DNA of 64,000 nucleotides from Planctomycetota bacterium (GTDB lineage Bacteria > Planctomycetota > UBA1135). The translations under genes and the position numbers were made by a program. Numbering within the stretch: the stretch's first letter is position 1; each line of letters opens with the position of its first letter. The notes under the pieces were generated by a model, which searched no databases, had not been told where the DNA came from, and saw only the letters and a list, made by a program, of their open reading frames with translations. Below, piece by piece: positions 1-9,218 of this stretch. The stretch spans positions 153,682 through 217,681 of the forward strand of contig JAAESM010000002.1 of assembly GCA_024229395.1 (NCBI GenBank), given 5' to 3'.

Positions 1-2
1 GC

Positions 3-737
3 GGACGTGGATGGTTGCAGAAAGACATGCTCGCCACCTTGGATGAGCTACAGGGATTTCATGTTCAGGGTCAGCGAATTGAATCCACCGACAACGGCCT
101 GGTCTTGATTGCGGAACTCAGTACCACTGATTCAATGCTGCTGCCAACCTTGCCAGCGTGGAGCTACTTCAATCCTTCCTCCCCAGCAGCTTATGTCACA
201 CTCGGTCCGGCACCGACCGTTGGCAAAGTGGAAGAGGAAAGCACAGATTCCGCCCAGTCGGAGGAATCGGTCAACTCGCCAGTGGCTGAGGAGAGTTCCA
301 ACTTGCAGCTCTATTGGCTTGGCATTGGTGGCGCATTTTTCATCTTCGGCATGCTGTATCTAATGCGCCGTCGCCCGCCAGCGATGGCAGCTCCAAGCAC
401 CTCAGGACCATCAAGCCCCGCAACGCGAAACAGCGTCAAGGCCAACCCCACCCAGCATGTCGAGCATGCCAAGGCGATTGCAAGCAAGCCTGTGCGCACG
501 GCAGTGCCGAAACCGACCGACTTCATCCAGCAACTAGCGGATCACGTCGGCTGCAAACGCGAGCAAGTCTACAGCGAAGACTTTGCCGACTACCTCTTGC
601 GTGCAGATCTACCGCAACCGCTGCAGGAACGAATTCAGGCAGTTGTAAGACGCATTGTGGGCGCACAATTCCGTGGCCAGGGAACGATGCCCTCGGAAGA
701 TGAATCGGATTCGATTTTGGACGAATTGCGACGCTGA
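3..737 (+). CDS. BatD-like membrane protein, C-terminal part (5' end outside window)
   Basis: The frame is open to the left edge, so the gene is cut by the window; the first in-window start would be a TTG at 15. The visible part begins with about 60 residues of beta-type sequence ending in WSYFNPSSPAAYVTLG. This resembles the 'YF+P..Y.TL' ending of the beta-sandwich domains in BatD (oxygen-tolerance) proteins. An acidic linker follows, then one hydrophobic helix (about residues 98-118, WLGIGGAFFIFGMLYL), a basic stop-transfer RRRPP, a low-complexity linker and a small C-terminal cytoplasmic domain rich in charged helices. BatD proteins of the Bat operon have this beta domain plus C-terminal helix layout. 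The assignment rests on the short pattern and topology only. No other bat gene is visible because the window starts here. Confidence 0.5.
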   Translation, partial: GRGWLQKDMLATLDELQGFHVQGQRIESTDNGLVLIAELSTTDSMLLPTLPAWSYFNPSSPAAYVTLGPAPTVGKVEEESTDSAQSEESVNSPVAEESSNLQLYWLGIGGAFFIFGMLYLMRRRPPAMAAPSTSGPSSPATRNSVKANPTQHVEHAKAIASKPVRTAVPKPTDFIQQLADHVGCKREQVYSEDFADYLLRADLPQPLQERIQAVVRRIVGAQFRGQGTMPSEDESDSILDELRR

Positions 738-765
738 GCGGGACGTCAAATGATGCATGCGGGCA

Positions 766-771
766 TATAAT
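766..771 (+). promoter_or_regulatory. -10 element TATAAT, probable leaderless start
   Basis: A perfect TATAAT lies 6 bases before the ATG at 778. Transcription would start at or within a base or two of that ATG, giving a leaderless mRNA for the hemerythrin. No good -35 element is visible 16-18 bases upstream. Confidence 0.55.
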
Positions 772-824
772 TTCCGCATGGAAAAATCGTCTGGGGTTCT
801 TCGTTTAGCGTTGGTGCCCCGATT

Positions 825-1178
825 ATGGATCAACAGCATCAGCGTATCGTCAAGGTCATCAATCAGCTGATTGATGCGCCTGATTCTGAGGTGACTTCGG
901 AGCTGATTTCCAATTCCATGAACGCTTTGACGCGTTATGCCGTGGAACATTTCAAGGCCGAGGAAGCGATGTTGGCCGAGAGCCATTACTCGGACCTCGA
1001 AGGACACCGGAAGCAGCATAAGGAGTACCGACGCAAGGTCGTTGAGTTAGTTGATGACGCGAAAGCGCAAAGCGACCACGTGCCAGAGGCCATGCTTCAG
1101 TTCATTCGCGATTGGTGGGTGAGCCATATCCTCGAAGAGGACATGAAGTATCGCCACCTATTCGAGCAGAAGGTCTAG
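825..1178 (+). CDS. bacteriohemerythrin, 5' frame broken by one base
   Basis: This is an O2-binding four-helix-bundle protein with a non-heme di-iron site, used for oxygen sensing, storage or delivery. Iron-ligand motifs are visible: DQQHQRI at the start (helix A), HFKAEEAML (helix B, H..E), HRKQHKEY (helix C) and HILEEDMKY (helix D, H....D). The ATG at 825 starts too late. The same frame upstream (783-824) reads KIVWGSSFSVGAPI, the expected family N-terminus, but contains no start codon. An ATG at 778, placed directly behind a TATAAT box, is out of frame by one base: an A5 run at 782-786 would need to be A6. With that base the protein would be about 133 residues, the normal family length. 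The 3' end overlaps the convergent gene by 21 bases. Confidence 0.85.
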   Translation: MDQQHQRIVKVINQLIDAPDSEVTSELISNSMNALTRYAVEHFKAEEAMLAESHYSDLEGHRKQHKEYRRKVVELVDDAKAQSDHVPEAMLQFIRDWWVSHILEEDMKYRHLFEQKV

Positions 1179-1657
1179 ATCCAGAGCAAGGATCAGGCGT
1201 ACGTCGAACTCTTCGGTCTCCAGAACCACTTCTTCATAACGAAGAGTGTTGCCATGGGCATTGACCACACGGTAGCTATGCGGCTGCCCGAACTTGGCAC
1301 GCGTCTTCGGCATGGTCCAACCACCCAGGGTTTCGCGTGTGCCCTTCAAGTGCACCACGAAACGATTGGACCTAGGCGCGAAGGAGTGTTTCAGGTTCAC
1401 ACCGAGTAGCAGTGGATTCTGAATGGCGCTGGTGCGTTCGACTAAGGCGTCGAAATCAACCATGTCTACAGGGGTTGGATTCGCAGGATCCTCACCAACC
1501 GAATCCAAAGCGATGCCACGCAGCAGGTGGAGTTCTTCAGCCAGCGTCCCTGAACGCTGGCGACCGACGGGGCTTCTGGAAGATTACGCATCTTCACCGC
1601 GAAGATGCCGCGACCAATGATGACGGCAATCAGCAGGACGAATAGTCCTGTCTTCAT
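1158..1657 (-). CDS. small membrane-anchored hypothetical protein, frame broken by one base
   Basis: I do not recognise this family. The best start is the ATG at 1657, 7 bases after the stop of the FG-GAP gene, so the two look co-transcribed. The protein opens with a hydrophobic helix (MKTGLFVLLIAVIIG) and continues to PEAP. The reading frame then has to change: the rest, from VGRQRSGTLAEELHLL to the C-terminus at 1158, is open in the neighbouring frame. One extra C in the CCCC run at minus-strand positions 1572-1569 would join both halves into a protein of about 165 residues. As the sequence stands, only the C-terminal 116 residues form an ORF, from a TTG at 1508. The C-terminal part is soluble and of mixed alpha/beta character. 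Confidence 0.55.
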
Positions 1658-1664
1658 GGTTTGA

Positions 1665-3368
1665 TTATTGAATGGTGATGCTGAAGTCAGACCTGTGTTT
1701 GACTTCGCCATCCACGACGGTGGCTACTGCGACCGTGGTGGTGCCATACATGGCGCCCGGCAGGTTGACCGGAATGGTGACGTTGAACGGTTTGTGAATC
1801 TCACCGAATGGGCTCAAGATCGGCGAGGTGCGATCCAGAATGCGCATCGGGCCGACCGGCAAGAAGGCCGCCACATAAGCAAAGATGTTCTCGTTGCGGT
1901 TGGTGCTGCTTTCCCAATGCCCGGTGAAGGAAACCGTGTCACCAGGATTGAAGATGGTGTTACCCGGCGGCGTGACGGTGGCAGCGACCAGCGGCACGCG
2001 CTTGAAGATCAAGTTGCCGATCGAACTGTCCCAGTTGGTGACACCAAGATCGAGCGATTCCGACCATTCGTAATCGACCTGCAAGGAATTGTTCGGCGCA
2101 CTATCCACCGCGACCCAACCGAAGGTGCGGTTGTAGCTCCACTGGGAGTTGGTCAACAACACACCATCCACGCGCACAGCCGAGATGGATTGCAGCGGTG
2201 CGTGTTCGAGATAGAACACCTGCTTGCTGCCGTTGCCGGCATGCGTTTCCATGATGGCAGGCTTCAGGCCGTTGCCATCGACGTCGCCAAAGAAAAGTGC
2301 TTCGACCACCGAGTTGTGGTTCGAATGCCAGTTCGGGTTCGACGGGAAGTTGCCGTTGTTATTGAGGTACATATCAGTGCCACCCCACCATGAACCACCG
2401 ACCAGATCAGGGTAGCCATCAAGCTGCAAGTCAGCGAAAGCGACGGCCGAGACATAGCCTTGATAATCACTCCAGAACGGAGTGCCCGCCAAGGTGCCGT
2501 TGTTGTTGCGATAGATCTTGAAGACACCGTCGCCACCACTGAGCTGATTATTGTCACTCACGCAGAAATCCAGATCGCCGTCGGCATCAACGTCGGCGAA
2601 GGCACATGAGTTGCCGTTCGGATTGGAGTTGTCGGTGCTGGTCCAACCTGGAGTAGTGGACATCACGCCGCTGTTCTGGAAGTAGACCTTGTTCTGACTT
2701 TCGGCGGTGCAGAATGCCAGGTCCAAGTCGCCATCCATATCGACGTCGGCCCAAGTCACATCCATGGCGTGATCATTCCCCGAGGATTGCCAGCCAGGGT
2801 TCGGCGACAGCGTGCCGTTGTTGTTGTAGTAGATGCGGTTCTTTGCGGCGGCACCGTAGTAAGGCTCGCCCACGGCCACAGCCAGATCCAGGTCGCCATC
2901 GCTGTCGGCATCGCCTAGCGCACAACGAAAGCTGTAATAGGAATCATTCGACTGCCAGCTCGGCGTAGTCTCGAGCGCGCTACCTTGATTGAAGTAAACC
3001 TTGGTGTGACCGAAATCACCGAAGCCATTGGCACCAAGGAACACCGAGACCGCTACATCAGGTCGGCCATCGCCATTGATATCGCCGACGGACAGGTGTC
3101 CGTGGTAATCGATATCGGAAGACTGCCAAGAAGGGGAGGTCGGGAAATTGCCGTTGCCGTCGTTATGAAAGACCTCGACGCGCTGGCGATGAATGTCATT
3201 GCCGTTGGCTACCACCATGTCCAAATGGCCGTCGCCGTTGATGTCGGCGAAGTCACCACCGGTGGTCACTCCCGAGGTGTAGGACTCCCAGCTAGCAGCG
3301 GTGTCAAAGGGGAGCGGGTTTTGCGCAGGAACGGCGCAAAGGAGGAGTGTGCAAGTGGAGATGAGCAT
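1665..3368 (-). CDS. secreted FG-GAP/VCBS repeat protein
   Basis: The protein is a secreted beta-propeller-type repeat protein. The signal peptide is short (MLISTCTLLLCAVPAQ) with a likely cleavage after the AVPA region. About six to seven repeats follow, each with a calcium-binding DINGDGHLD, DADSDGDLD or DVDMDGDLD-type loop and a 'W..ND' or 'N.GN' spacer, filling residues 30-370. The C-terminal 190 residues are beta-rich and carry no such loops, perhaps a surface-attachment or secretion domain. I chose the ATG at 3368 over a TTG three codons upstream because the signal peptide then starts properly. FG-GAP repeats are known from integrin-like adhesins and lectin-like proteins; the ligand here is unknown. 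A second member lies at 58826-61003. Confidence 0.85.
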   Translation of the reverse strand: MLISTCTLLLCAVPAQNPLPFDTAASWESYTSGVTTGGDFADINGDGHLDMVVANGNDIHRQRVEVFHNDGNGNFPTSPSWQSSDIDYHGHLSVGDINGDGRPDVAVSVFLGANGFGDFGHTKVYFNQGSALETTPSWQSNDSYYSFRCALGDADSDGDLDLAVAVGEPYYGAAAKNRIYYNNNGTLSPNPGWQSSGNDHAMDVTWADVDMDGDLDLAFCTAESQNKVYFQNSGVMSTTPGWTSTDNSNPNGNSCAFADVDADGDLDFCVSDNNQLSGGDGVFKIYRNNNGTLAGTPFWSDYQGYVSAVAFADLQLDGYPDLVGGSWWGGTDMYLNNNGNFPSNPNWHSNHNSVVEALFFGDVDGNGLKPAIMETHAGNGSKQVFYLEHAPLQSISAVRVDGVLLTNSQWSYNRTFGWVAVDSAPNNSLQVDYEWSESLDLGVTNWDSSIGNLIFKRVPLVAATVTPPGNTIFNPGDTVSFTGHWESSTNRNENIFAYVAAFLPVGPMRILDRTSPILSPFGEIHKPFNVTIPVNLPGAMYGTTTVAVATVVDGEVKHRSDFSITIQ

Positions 3369-3561
3369 GAAAAACAAATGCTGGGACTGGCTCTAGTTTC
3401 GCAAAAATGAGACCAAGAAAAGGCGAAAAATCTTGCCGTATTCCAGTCCGGGATATACCATTAGGGAGACAAAAGGCGACCAGGTAGTCTTCTTTTACTT
3501 TTGCCCCCAAATCGGCGGGCCACACGTTCTTTTCTTCTCCCTTTTGTCAATGGAGAGAGCC

Positions 3562-5241
3562 ATGAAAAGCAGCTACGTAAAAGGGGGGGATTCCCCATCT
3601 TTGCTAGAACGAACCATCGGCCAGGCATTTGATCTCACGGTCCAGAAGTGGCCACAACGCGAGGCGCTTGTATCTTGCCAGGAAAATATCCATTGGACAT
3701 GGACTGAGCTTGCCCAGCGTGTCAATGATTTCGCCAAAGGCTTGCTTGAGTTGGGGATCGGCCCTGGCGACCGCACCGGTATTTGGGCCACCAACAAGGC
3801 CGACTGGACGGTTGCACAGATTGCCACCTCGAAGATCGGCAGCATTTTGGTCAATATCAATCCAGCCTATCGGCCACACGAACTTGAATATGTGCTCAAT
3901 AAAGTGGGGGTGAAATGCCTCGTCACCGGTTCGAGCTTCAAGAGTTCGAACTACACCAGCATGCTGCAGGAGTTGCTGCCTGAACTGAACACCTGCATGC
4001 CGCGCGACCTGCGCGCTGAGAAGGCACCAGACTTACGCCTGGTGATTCGCCTCGGTTCGGAAATCACACCTGGCATGGTGAACTTCAATACCGTGGTCGG
4101 TTCCGGCAAGCAGCTCTCAGATGACCTGCTAGTGGAAGTGGAGAATGGATTGAATTGTTACGACCCGATTAACATTCAGTTCACATCGGGCACGACTGGT
4201 TCACCGAAAGGTGCAACGTTGACACATTACAACGTGCTCAACAACTCGAATATCATCGCGTCGAACCTGAACTTCACCGAAGAGGACCGCATCTGTGTTT
4301 CGGTTCCGCTGTATCACTGCTTTGGCATGGTGGCTGGCAACCTTGCGGCGATCAACCGCGGTGCCACGATGGTCTATCCAGCAGAAGTCTTCGATCCGGA
4401 GACCGTCCTGCAAGCGATCGATTATCAAAAGTGCACTGCCATGTACGGTGTGCCAACCATGTTCTTGGCTGCGATCGAGCACCCAGATTTCCCCAAGTAC
4501 GACATGAACACTTTGCGTACCGGCATCATGGCTGGCGCGCCATGTCCACGCGAGTTGATGCGCAAGGCCGTCAGCGAGATGCACTTGCCACAAGTGACCA
4601 TCGGCTACGGCATGACTGAAACCTCACCAATCTCCTTCCAAGGTCACACCTACGATTCCTTGGAAGAGCGTGTGGGAACGGTTGGCCAAGTCTGTCCACA
4701 TACCGAAACCAAGATCATCGATGCCGACGGCAACACAGCCCCATGTGGAGTCCAAGGTGAGATCCTGACCCGCGGTTATCTCGTCATGAAGGGTTACTGG
4801 AATGATGAAGAGAAAACCAAAGAGACCATCAACGAGGATGGCTGGATTCACACGGGCGACTTAGGCGTGCTTGATGAGAAAGGCTGGCTGAAGATCACCG
4901 GGCGCCTGAAGGACATGGTGATTCGCGGTGGCGAAAACGTCTACCCACGTGAGATCGAAGAATATCTCTACACACATCCGAACATCTCCGAAGTACAAGT
5001 CTTTGGCGTGCCCGACGAGAAATTCGGTGAAGAGATTGCCGCATGGATCCGACTTCACGAAGGTGAAGCATTGACAGAGGATGATGTGCGCGCGTTCTGC
5101 AAGGGCGAGATCGCTTACTACAAGATTCCACGTTACATCCGTTTCGTGGAGGACTTCCCGATGACGGTAACAGGCAAGATTCAGAAGTTCGAGATGCGCA
5201 AAGTGATGGTCGAGGAATTGGGAGACCCCGCGTCAGTTTGA
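3562..5241 (+). CDS. AMP-dependent fatty acyl-CoA synthetase
   Basis: The enzyme activates a fatty acid by adenylation and transfers it to CoA (ANL superfamily). The core motifs are all present: the phosphate-binding loop FTSGTTGSPKGATLTH near residue 195, GYGMTETSP (A5), the TGDLG motif (A7), the hinge GRLKDMVIRGGENVYPREIE (A8) and the catalytic lysine region TVTGKIQKFEMR at the C-terminus. At 559 residues the length is normal. The sequence style resembles medium/long-chain ligases of the FadD/ACSF2 group. I start it at 3562 because GGAGAG lies about 5 bases upstream; the open frame extends back to 3433 and an ATG at 3550 is an alternative. The 193-base gap upstream holds no other gene. Substrate chain length cannot be read from the sequence. 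Confidence 0.9.
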   Translation: MKSSYVKGGDSPSLLERTIGQAFDLTVQKWPQREALVSCQENIHWTWTELAQRVNDFAKGLLELGIGPGDRTGIWATNKADWTVAQIATSKIGSILVNINPAYRPHELEYVLNKVGVKCLVTGSSFKSSNYTSMLQELLPELNTCMPRDLRAEKAPDLRLVIRLGSEITPGMVNFNTVVGSGKQLSDDLLVEVENGLNCYDPINIQFTSGTTGSPKGATLTHYNVLNNSNIIASNLNFTEEDRICVSVPLYHCFGMVAGNLAAINRGATMVYPAEVFDPETVLQAIDYQKCTAMYGVPTMFLAAIEHPDFPKYDMNTLRTGIMAGAPCPRELMRKAVSEMHLPQVTIGYGMTETSPISFQGHTYDSLEERVGTVGQVCPHTETKIIDADGNTAPCGVQGEILTRGYLVMKGYWNDEEKTKETINEDGWIHTGDLGVLDEKGWLKITGRLKDMVIRGGENVYPREIEEYLYTHPNISEVQVFGVPDEKFGEEIAAWIRLHEGEALTEDDVRAFCKGEIAYYKIPRYIRFVEDFPMTVTGKIQKFEMRKVMVEELGDPASV

Positions 5242-5283
5242 GCAAAGTCCCTAGCATGTAGGAGGGCCCATCTGCGCGTGCGC

Positions 5284-7236
5284 TTATTCGTAAGCGGCGC
5301 GCAGGTGGGCAGAGCGACGTTCGTCGGCGAATAGAGTCAAGCATGCATCGACCACCTTCGGATCGAAGCGTGCGCCACTTTCACTCTTCAATAGTTGCAG
5401 CGCCTTTTGAATCGTGCGCGCGGGCCGGTATTCGCGTGGACTTGCGATCGCATCGACGAAATCGGCGACCGCAACCACACGTGCCTCAAGGAGGATGTCC
5501 TTGCCAGCCAAACCGCGTGGATAGCCCCTGCCGTCGTAATGCTCGTGATGCTGCAAGGCCACCTCTGCGACTTCCCATGGGAAATCGATTCCTTGCAATA
5601 GGCCAAAGCCAAGGGAGGTATGCGCATGCAGCTCATCGATTTTATCCCCAGTGAGCTCATCCTTGGTGGATAACAAATCCAAAGGTACGGCGAGCTTGCC
5701 GATGTCATGCAGACATGCGCTGACTGAGATGCCGTCGATACATTCCTCATCAAGATGCATCTCGCGCGCAATCGATACTGACAATCGCGCCACGCGTTGT
5801 TGGTGATTGGAAGTCTCGGGATCGCGCGACTCCAGCGCGCGGAAGATCGCCTTGGTCGTCCCGGAAAGACTCCGACGCAACTTACGTTCGCGGTTGAGGT
5901 GTTGGTTTAGTTCGTCTTTCAAGGACAATCGCGCACGCGCAGCATGAATGCCATGTCCCAAGCTGCAGGCCAGGTCTTCCAACAGCACACGCTCGTGCGC
6001 GGCGAAGGAATCATTGTCTTCAGAATAGATCGTCACGGCGCCAACCAGTCTTCCGGAAATCCTTAACGGCACAGCGCAACAGGAAAGGAAACCAAGCGCA
6101 TGCGGCGCTTCCGGACCATCAAGTGGTTCTTCGTGGAGCGCTGGATAATGACTCACAACGGTCTTCGCGTTGCGCATCGCGAAGGCCGTCGGTCCGCCAC
6201 CACGCGGCCCCTCGGTCCAAGTGAGATCGCTATCACCGAGCAGCTTTCCCTTCCGCCCGGACTGCGAAACGATGCGAATCGATTGGCCATCACTGAAATC
6301 TTGGAAGCCAATCCATACATAGGGGTAGCCACCTTCAGCAACCATTAAGCGACAGATGCTGTCGAGCAGCAGCTGCTCCGAACAAGCTTGCAGTAACGCG
6401 GCGTTGCAACGGCTCAACGAGGTCAGCGCCCGACGTGAATGCAGGTCGTCGCGATTGGCGATCCGTTGCACACTCAAGTCGCGAAGGTGACCAGTGAATC
6501 CGATCTCGCCATCCTGTTCCCAAGTGGAGAGTGATGCTTCGAGTGGAATCTCGCGGCCGCCGCGGTGACGCCCGCGCAGGCGAATCACTTTGCCCATCAA
6601 GCGCGCCACGCCAGTATTCAGATAACGCTCCATGCCCTTCGCGTGACTCTCGCGGAAACGCAGCGGCATGATCTTCTCCAGTGTTTGACCAATGATCTCA
6701 TTGGCCGAGAAACCGAAGACCCGTTCTGCATGTTGGTTCCAAGAGCGAATCAACCCGCTCTGATCGGCGGAGATCACCGCTTCATGTGCAGCTTCCGTCA
6801 GTGCGCGATATTTCTCTTCCGCCTCGTGAAGCCGGCGCAGTGCTTCGGCACCTTCACTCGGCGCATCCATCACCGCCAATACGCAATCGCGCTCCTCCAA
6901 CTGAGTGCAGCGTAAGTTAATCGCCGTGGTGCAAGTGGATCCGTCGGCGCGCAACAAGGCCGTCTGCAAATGCACGACTTTCTGTTGCCCGCGCAATAAC
7001 GGCAGCAACAGCGCGGATAATTGCTGGGGGCTGAACTCCGGCAGGAAGGTCAACGGCGTCAGGCCATCAAGTCGGCGGGCATCCATCCCGAGTTCGCGGG
7101 AGGCGCTTCGATTGACCAGCAGGATTTCGAGAGAATCGGCGTCGAAAGCGAAGACTTCGCTGGGGGTGGCGTCGAGTATGTCCCGAAGGAAGGTCTTGCT
7201 GGCAACCCTTTCGTCGAGAGACTTAGGAGTGGCCAT
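5284..7236 (-). CDS. PAS-PAS-GAF-HD-GYP cyclic-di-GMP phosphodiesterase
   Basis: This is a cytoplasmic sensor with an HD-GYP output domain, which hydrolyses cyclic di-GMP. Domain order: PAS-like domain at about 15-125, a second PAS at about 140-255 (YRALTEAAHEAVISADQSG), GAF at about 275-430 (SCCAVPLRISGRLVGAVTIYS), a short helical linker, then HD-GYP at about 455-630. The metal-binding HD pair is HDIGK at 510-514 and the signature HHEHYDGRGYP ends with GYP at 571-573, so the catalytic site appears complete. No membrane helix is seen, so it should respond to a cytoplasmic signal. There is no adjacent GGDEF gene. It lies downstream of the helicase gene on the same strand with a 132-base gap holding an inverted repeat. 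Confidence 0.9.
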   Translation of the reverse strand: MATPKSLDERVASKTFLRDILDATPSEVFAFDADSLEILLVNRSASRELGMDARRLDGLTPLTFLPEFSPQQLSALLLPLLRGQQKVVHLQTALLRADGSTCTTAINLRCTQLEERDCVLAVMDAPSEGAEALRRLHEAEEKYRALTEAAHEAVISADQSGLIRSWNQHAERVFGFSANEIIGQTLEKIMPLRFRESHAKGMERYLNTGVARLMGKVIRLRGRHRGGREIPLEASLSTWEQDGEIGFTGHLRDLSVQRIANRDDLHSRRALTSLSRCNAALLQACSEQLLLDSICRLMVAEGGYPYVWIGFQDFSDGQSIRIVSQSGRKGKLLGDSDLTWTEGPRGGGPTAFAMRNAKTVVSHYPALHEEPLDGPEAPHALGFLSCCAVPLRISGRLVGAVTIYSEDNDSFAAHERVLLEDLACSLGHGIHAARARLSLKDELNQHLNRERKLRRSLSGTTKAIFRALESRDPETSNHQQRVARLSVSIAREMHLDEECIDGISVSACLHDIGKLAVPLDLLSTKDELTGDKIDELHAHTSLGFGLLQGIDFPWEVAEVALQHHEHYDGRGYPRGLAGKDILLEARVVAVADFVDAIASPREYRPARTIQKALQLLKSESGARFDPKVVDACLTLFADERRSAHLRAAYE

Positions 7237-7253
7237 GACTTTAGTTCAGGGAA

Positions 7254-7275
7254 CATTTCCACTCTACCGGAAATG
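7254..7275. repeat. 7-bp inverted repeat upstream of the HD-GYP gene
   Basis: CATTTCC and GGAAATG flank an 8-base spacer, 18 bases before the HD-GYP start codon. It could be an operator; it is too short and AT-flanked to be a convincing terminator for the upstream helicase gene. Confidence 0.3.
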
Positions 7276-7368
7276 ACCACCATTGTGGGGCTTATTCCCA
7301 CGCCGACGAAAGCTTGCTACCGATTTGCGCGCACCGCCTTGCCATTGGCGAAACGATGCGCGCCGAAA

Positions 7369-9102
7369 TCAACTCTTTACCGGACGAATGTTCAACTTCT
7401 GGTTGCACACGCGCGCTTGCTGCAAGTCGCGGAAGATGTCCTTGGGCATGCCTTCGGGTAAATCCACAGTGCTAAAATCGTCGTAGATCTCGATCTTTCC
7501 GATGAAGCGACCTTCCAATCCGGCTTCATTCGCGATGGCGCCAACGATACTTCCAGGTCGCACACCATGATGGTGACCGACCTCTACGCGGAAGCGCTCC
7601 ATGCCGGCCTCGGTGGATTGTTCCACACGACGCTTCTGGCCTTTGCGATCGAACTTGCCGCCGCGGTCGCCACGATCACCACGGTCGAACTTATTGCGAC
7701 CACGATCCGGACGCTCACGATTGCGACCCTTGTCTTGGAACTGTTCGTTCGGCAGTTGGCGGTTGTCCTTGATCAACAAGGATTGCTCGCCTTGGGTCAT
7801 GCGTGCTAGGGCAGCCATCACCGTGCGCGGATCCATATCCGGATGTTCCTCGAGGCATTGCTCGACGATGCCGGCGTAGAAATCGAGTTCATCATTCTGC
7901 TCCACTGCATCGACGATGCGTTGCTTGAAGCGCGCGATCCGCTGGCGGTTCACGTCTTCGGTGGTGGGCAGGGTCATCGGCTCGATGTTGGTGCCGATGG
8001 CGCGTTCGATAGTGCGCAACATGCGCTTCTCACGCGGCGATACGAACAGGATGGCCTCGCCGGTACGGCCTGCACGGCCGGTACGGCCGATGCGGTGCAC
8101 ATAGGACTCGGTGTCGGTTGGAATGTCGAAGTTGACCACATGCGAGACGCGGTCCACATCCAATCCACGCGCAGCAACATCGGTTGCGACGATGATGTCG
8201 AGCTGACCCTTCTTCAAGCGATCGATGGCGCGTTCGCGTTCGACCTGCGAAACATCGCCGCTCAAGGCGCGGGCGGCATAACCGCGAGCTTCGAGTTTCT
8301 CCGCCAGAATCGAGGTGGAGTTACGCGTGCGCACGAACACCAACATGGCGTCGAACTCTTCCGCTTCCAAGATGCGGGTAAGGGCATCCAACTTGCGCGG
8401 ACCACTGACCACCTGGAAACGCTGGTTAATGGTGGTTGCAGTCGAAGTGCGCTGACGGATCAGGATCTCTTCAGGATCGCTCAAGTGATCCTGCGCGATA
8501 CGACGAATTGGGTCCGGCATGGTTGCCGAGAACAATGCGATCTGACGTTCCTCCGGAGTGCGCTCGAGCACCCAAGTAACGTCGTCGATGAAACCCATGC
8601 GCAGCATCTCGTCGGCCTCATCCAAGACCAATGCCTGCAGGTTGTCGAGCTTCAGCGAACCGCGACGCATGTGATCCATGACACGGCCCGGAGTTCCGAC
8701 CACCACATGCACACCGCGCTTCAGTGGGCGCAGTTGCATTGAGTAGGCTTGGCCACCGTAGATCGGCAGCACGTGGAAGTTCTTCATGAAACGCGCGTAG
8801 CGCTGGAAGGCTTCCGCGACCTGAATCGCTAGCTCGCGCGTTGGACACAGCACCAGGACTTGCGGGCCGCCGGTGGTATTCTTGATGTCGATGCGCGACA
8901 GCAGCGGCATTGCGAAGGCCGCAGTCTTGCCGGTACCGGTTTGCGCTTGGCCGATGACATCTTTCCCTTCCAGCAGAGGTGGAATGGTGCGCGATTGGAT
9001 CGGCGACGGTGTTTCGTAGCCTTCGGCTTCGGCGGCTTTTACGAGAGCGGTGGCAAGGCCAAGGTCCGCGAAACGCGGCAATTGTTCAGTTTCTTCGGTC
9101 AT
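7369..9102 (-). CDS. deaD: DEAD-box RNA helicase, DeaD/CsdA type with DbpA RNA-binding domain
   Basis: This ATP-dependent RNA helicase would act in ribosome assembly, cold response or mRNA turnover. The helicase core (residues 1-370) shows the Q motif (TPSPIQSRTIP), Walker A AQTGTGKT, PTRELA, TPGR, LDEADEML, SATMP, ATDVAARGLD and HRIGRTGRAG. A helical segment and an R/D/G-rich linker (GRNKFDRGDRGDRGG) precede a C-terminal RRM-like DbpA domain with GVRPGSIVGAIANEAG and IGKIEIYDDFSTVDLP, as in DeaD. I set the start at 9102 because GGGGA sits 5 bases upstream; an in-frame start 11 codons earlier has no such site. It is transcribed as a single gene, away from the sulfatase remnant and biotin operon. 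Confidence 0.95.
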   Translation of the reverse strand: MTEETEQLPRFADLGLATALVKAAEAEGYETPSPIQSRTIPPLLEGKDVIGQAQTGTGKTAAFAMPLLSRIDIKNTTGGPQVLVLCPTRELAIQVAEAFQRYARFMKNFHVLPIYGGQAYSMQLRPLKRGVHVVVGTPGRVMDHMRRGSLKLDNLQALVLDEADEMLRMGFIDDVTWVLERTPEERQIALFSATMPDPIRRIAQDHLSDPEEILIRQRTSTATTINQRFQVVSGPRKLDALTRILEAEEFDAMLVFVRTRNSTSILAEKLEARGYAARALSGDVSQVERERAIDRLKKGQLDIIVATDVAARGLDVDRVSHVVNFDIPTDTESYVHRIGRTGRAGRTGEAILFVSPREKRMLRTIERAIGTNIEPMTLPTTEDVNRQRIARFKQRIVDAVEQNDELDFYAGIVEQCLEEHPDMDPRTVMAALARMTQGEQSLLIKDNRQLPNEQFQDKGRNRERPDRGRNKFDRGDRGDRGGKFDRKGQKRRVEQSTEAGMERFRVEVGHHHGVRPGSIVGAIANEAGLEGRFIGKIEIYDDFSTVDLPEGMPKDIFRDLQQARVCNQKLNIRPVKS

Positions 9103-9218
9103 TTTTCCCCAACAGACCTTGGGCAGAATGCTCAACCATCAGAGCAAGTTGCCGCGCGAATGCGGCTGAAATGTCCTCGGTCTGCTAAGGACAACCACCC
9201 ATGATACCCGATTCCGGA

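Noticed and set aside
1668-2393. 241-codon plus-strand frame inside the FG-GAP gene
   Set aside because: Shadow of a GC-rich repetitive coding region; the minus-strand product has clear calcium-loop repeats and a signal peptide.
7843-8742. 299-codon plus-strand frame opposite the DEAD-box helicase
   Set aside because: The helicase motifs on the minus strand are unambiguous and fill the same region; the antisense frame has no start signal or domain.
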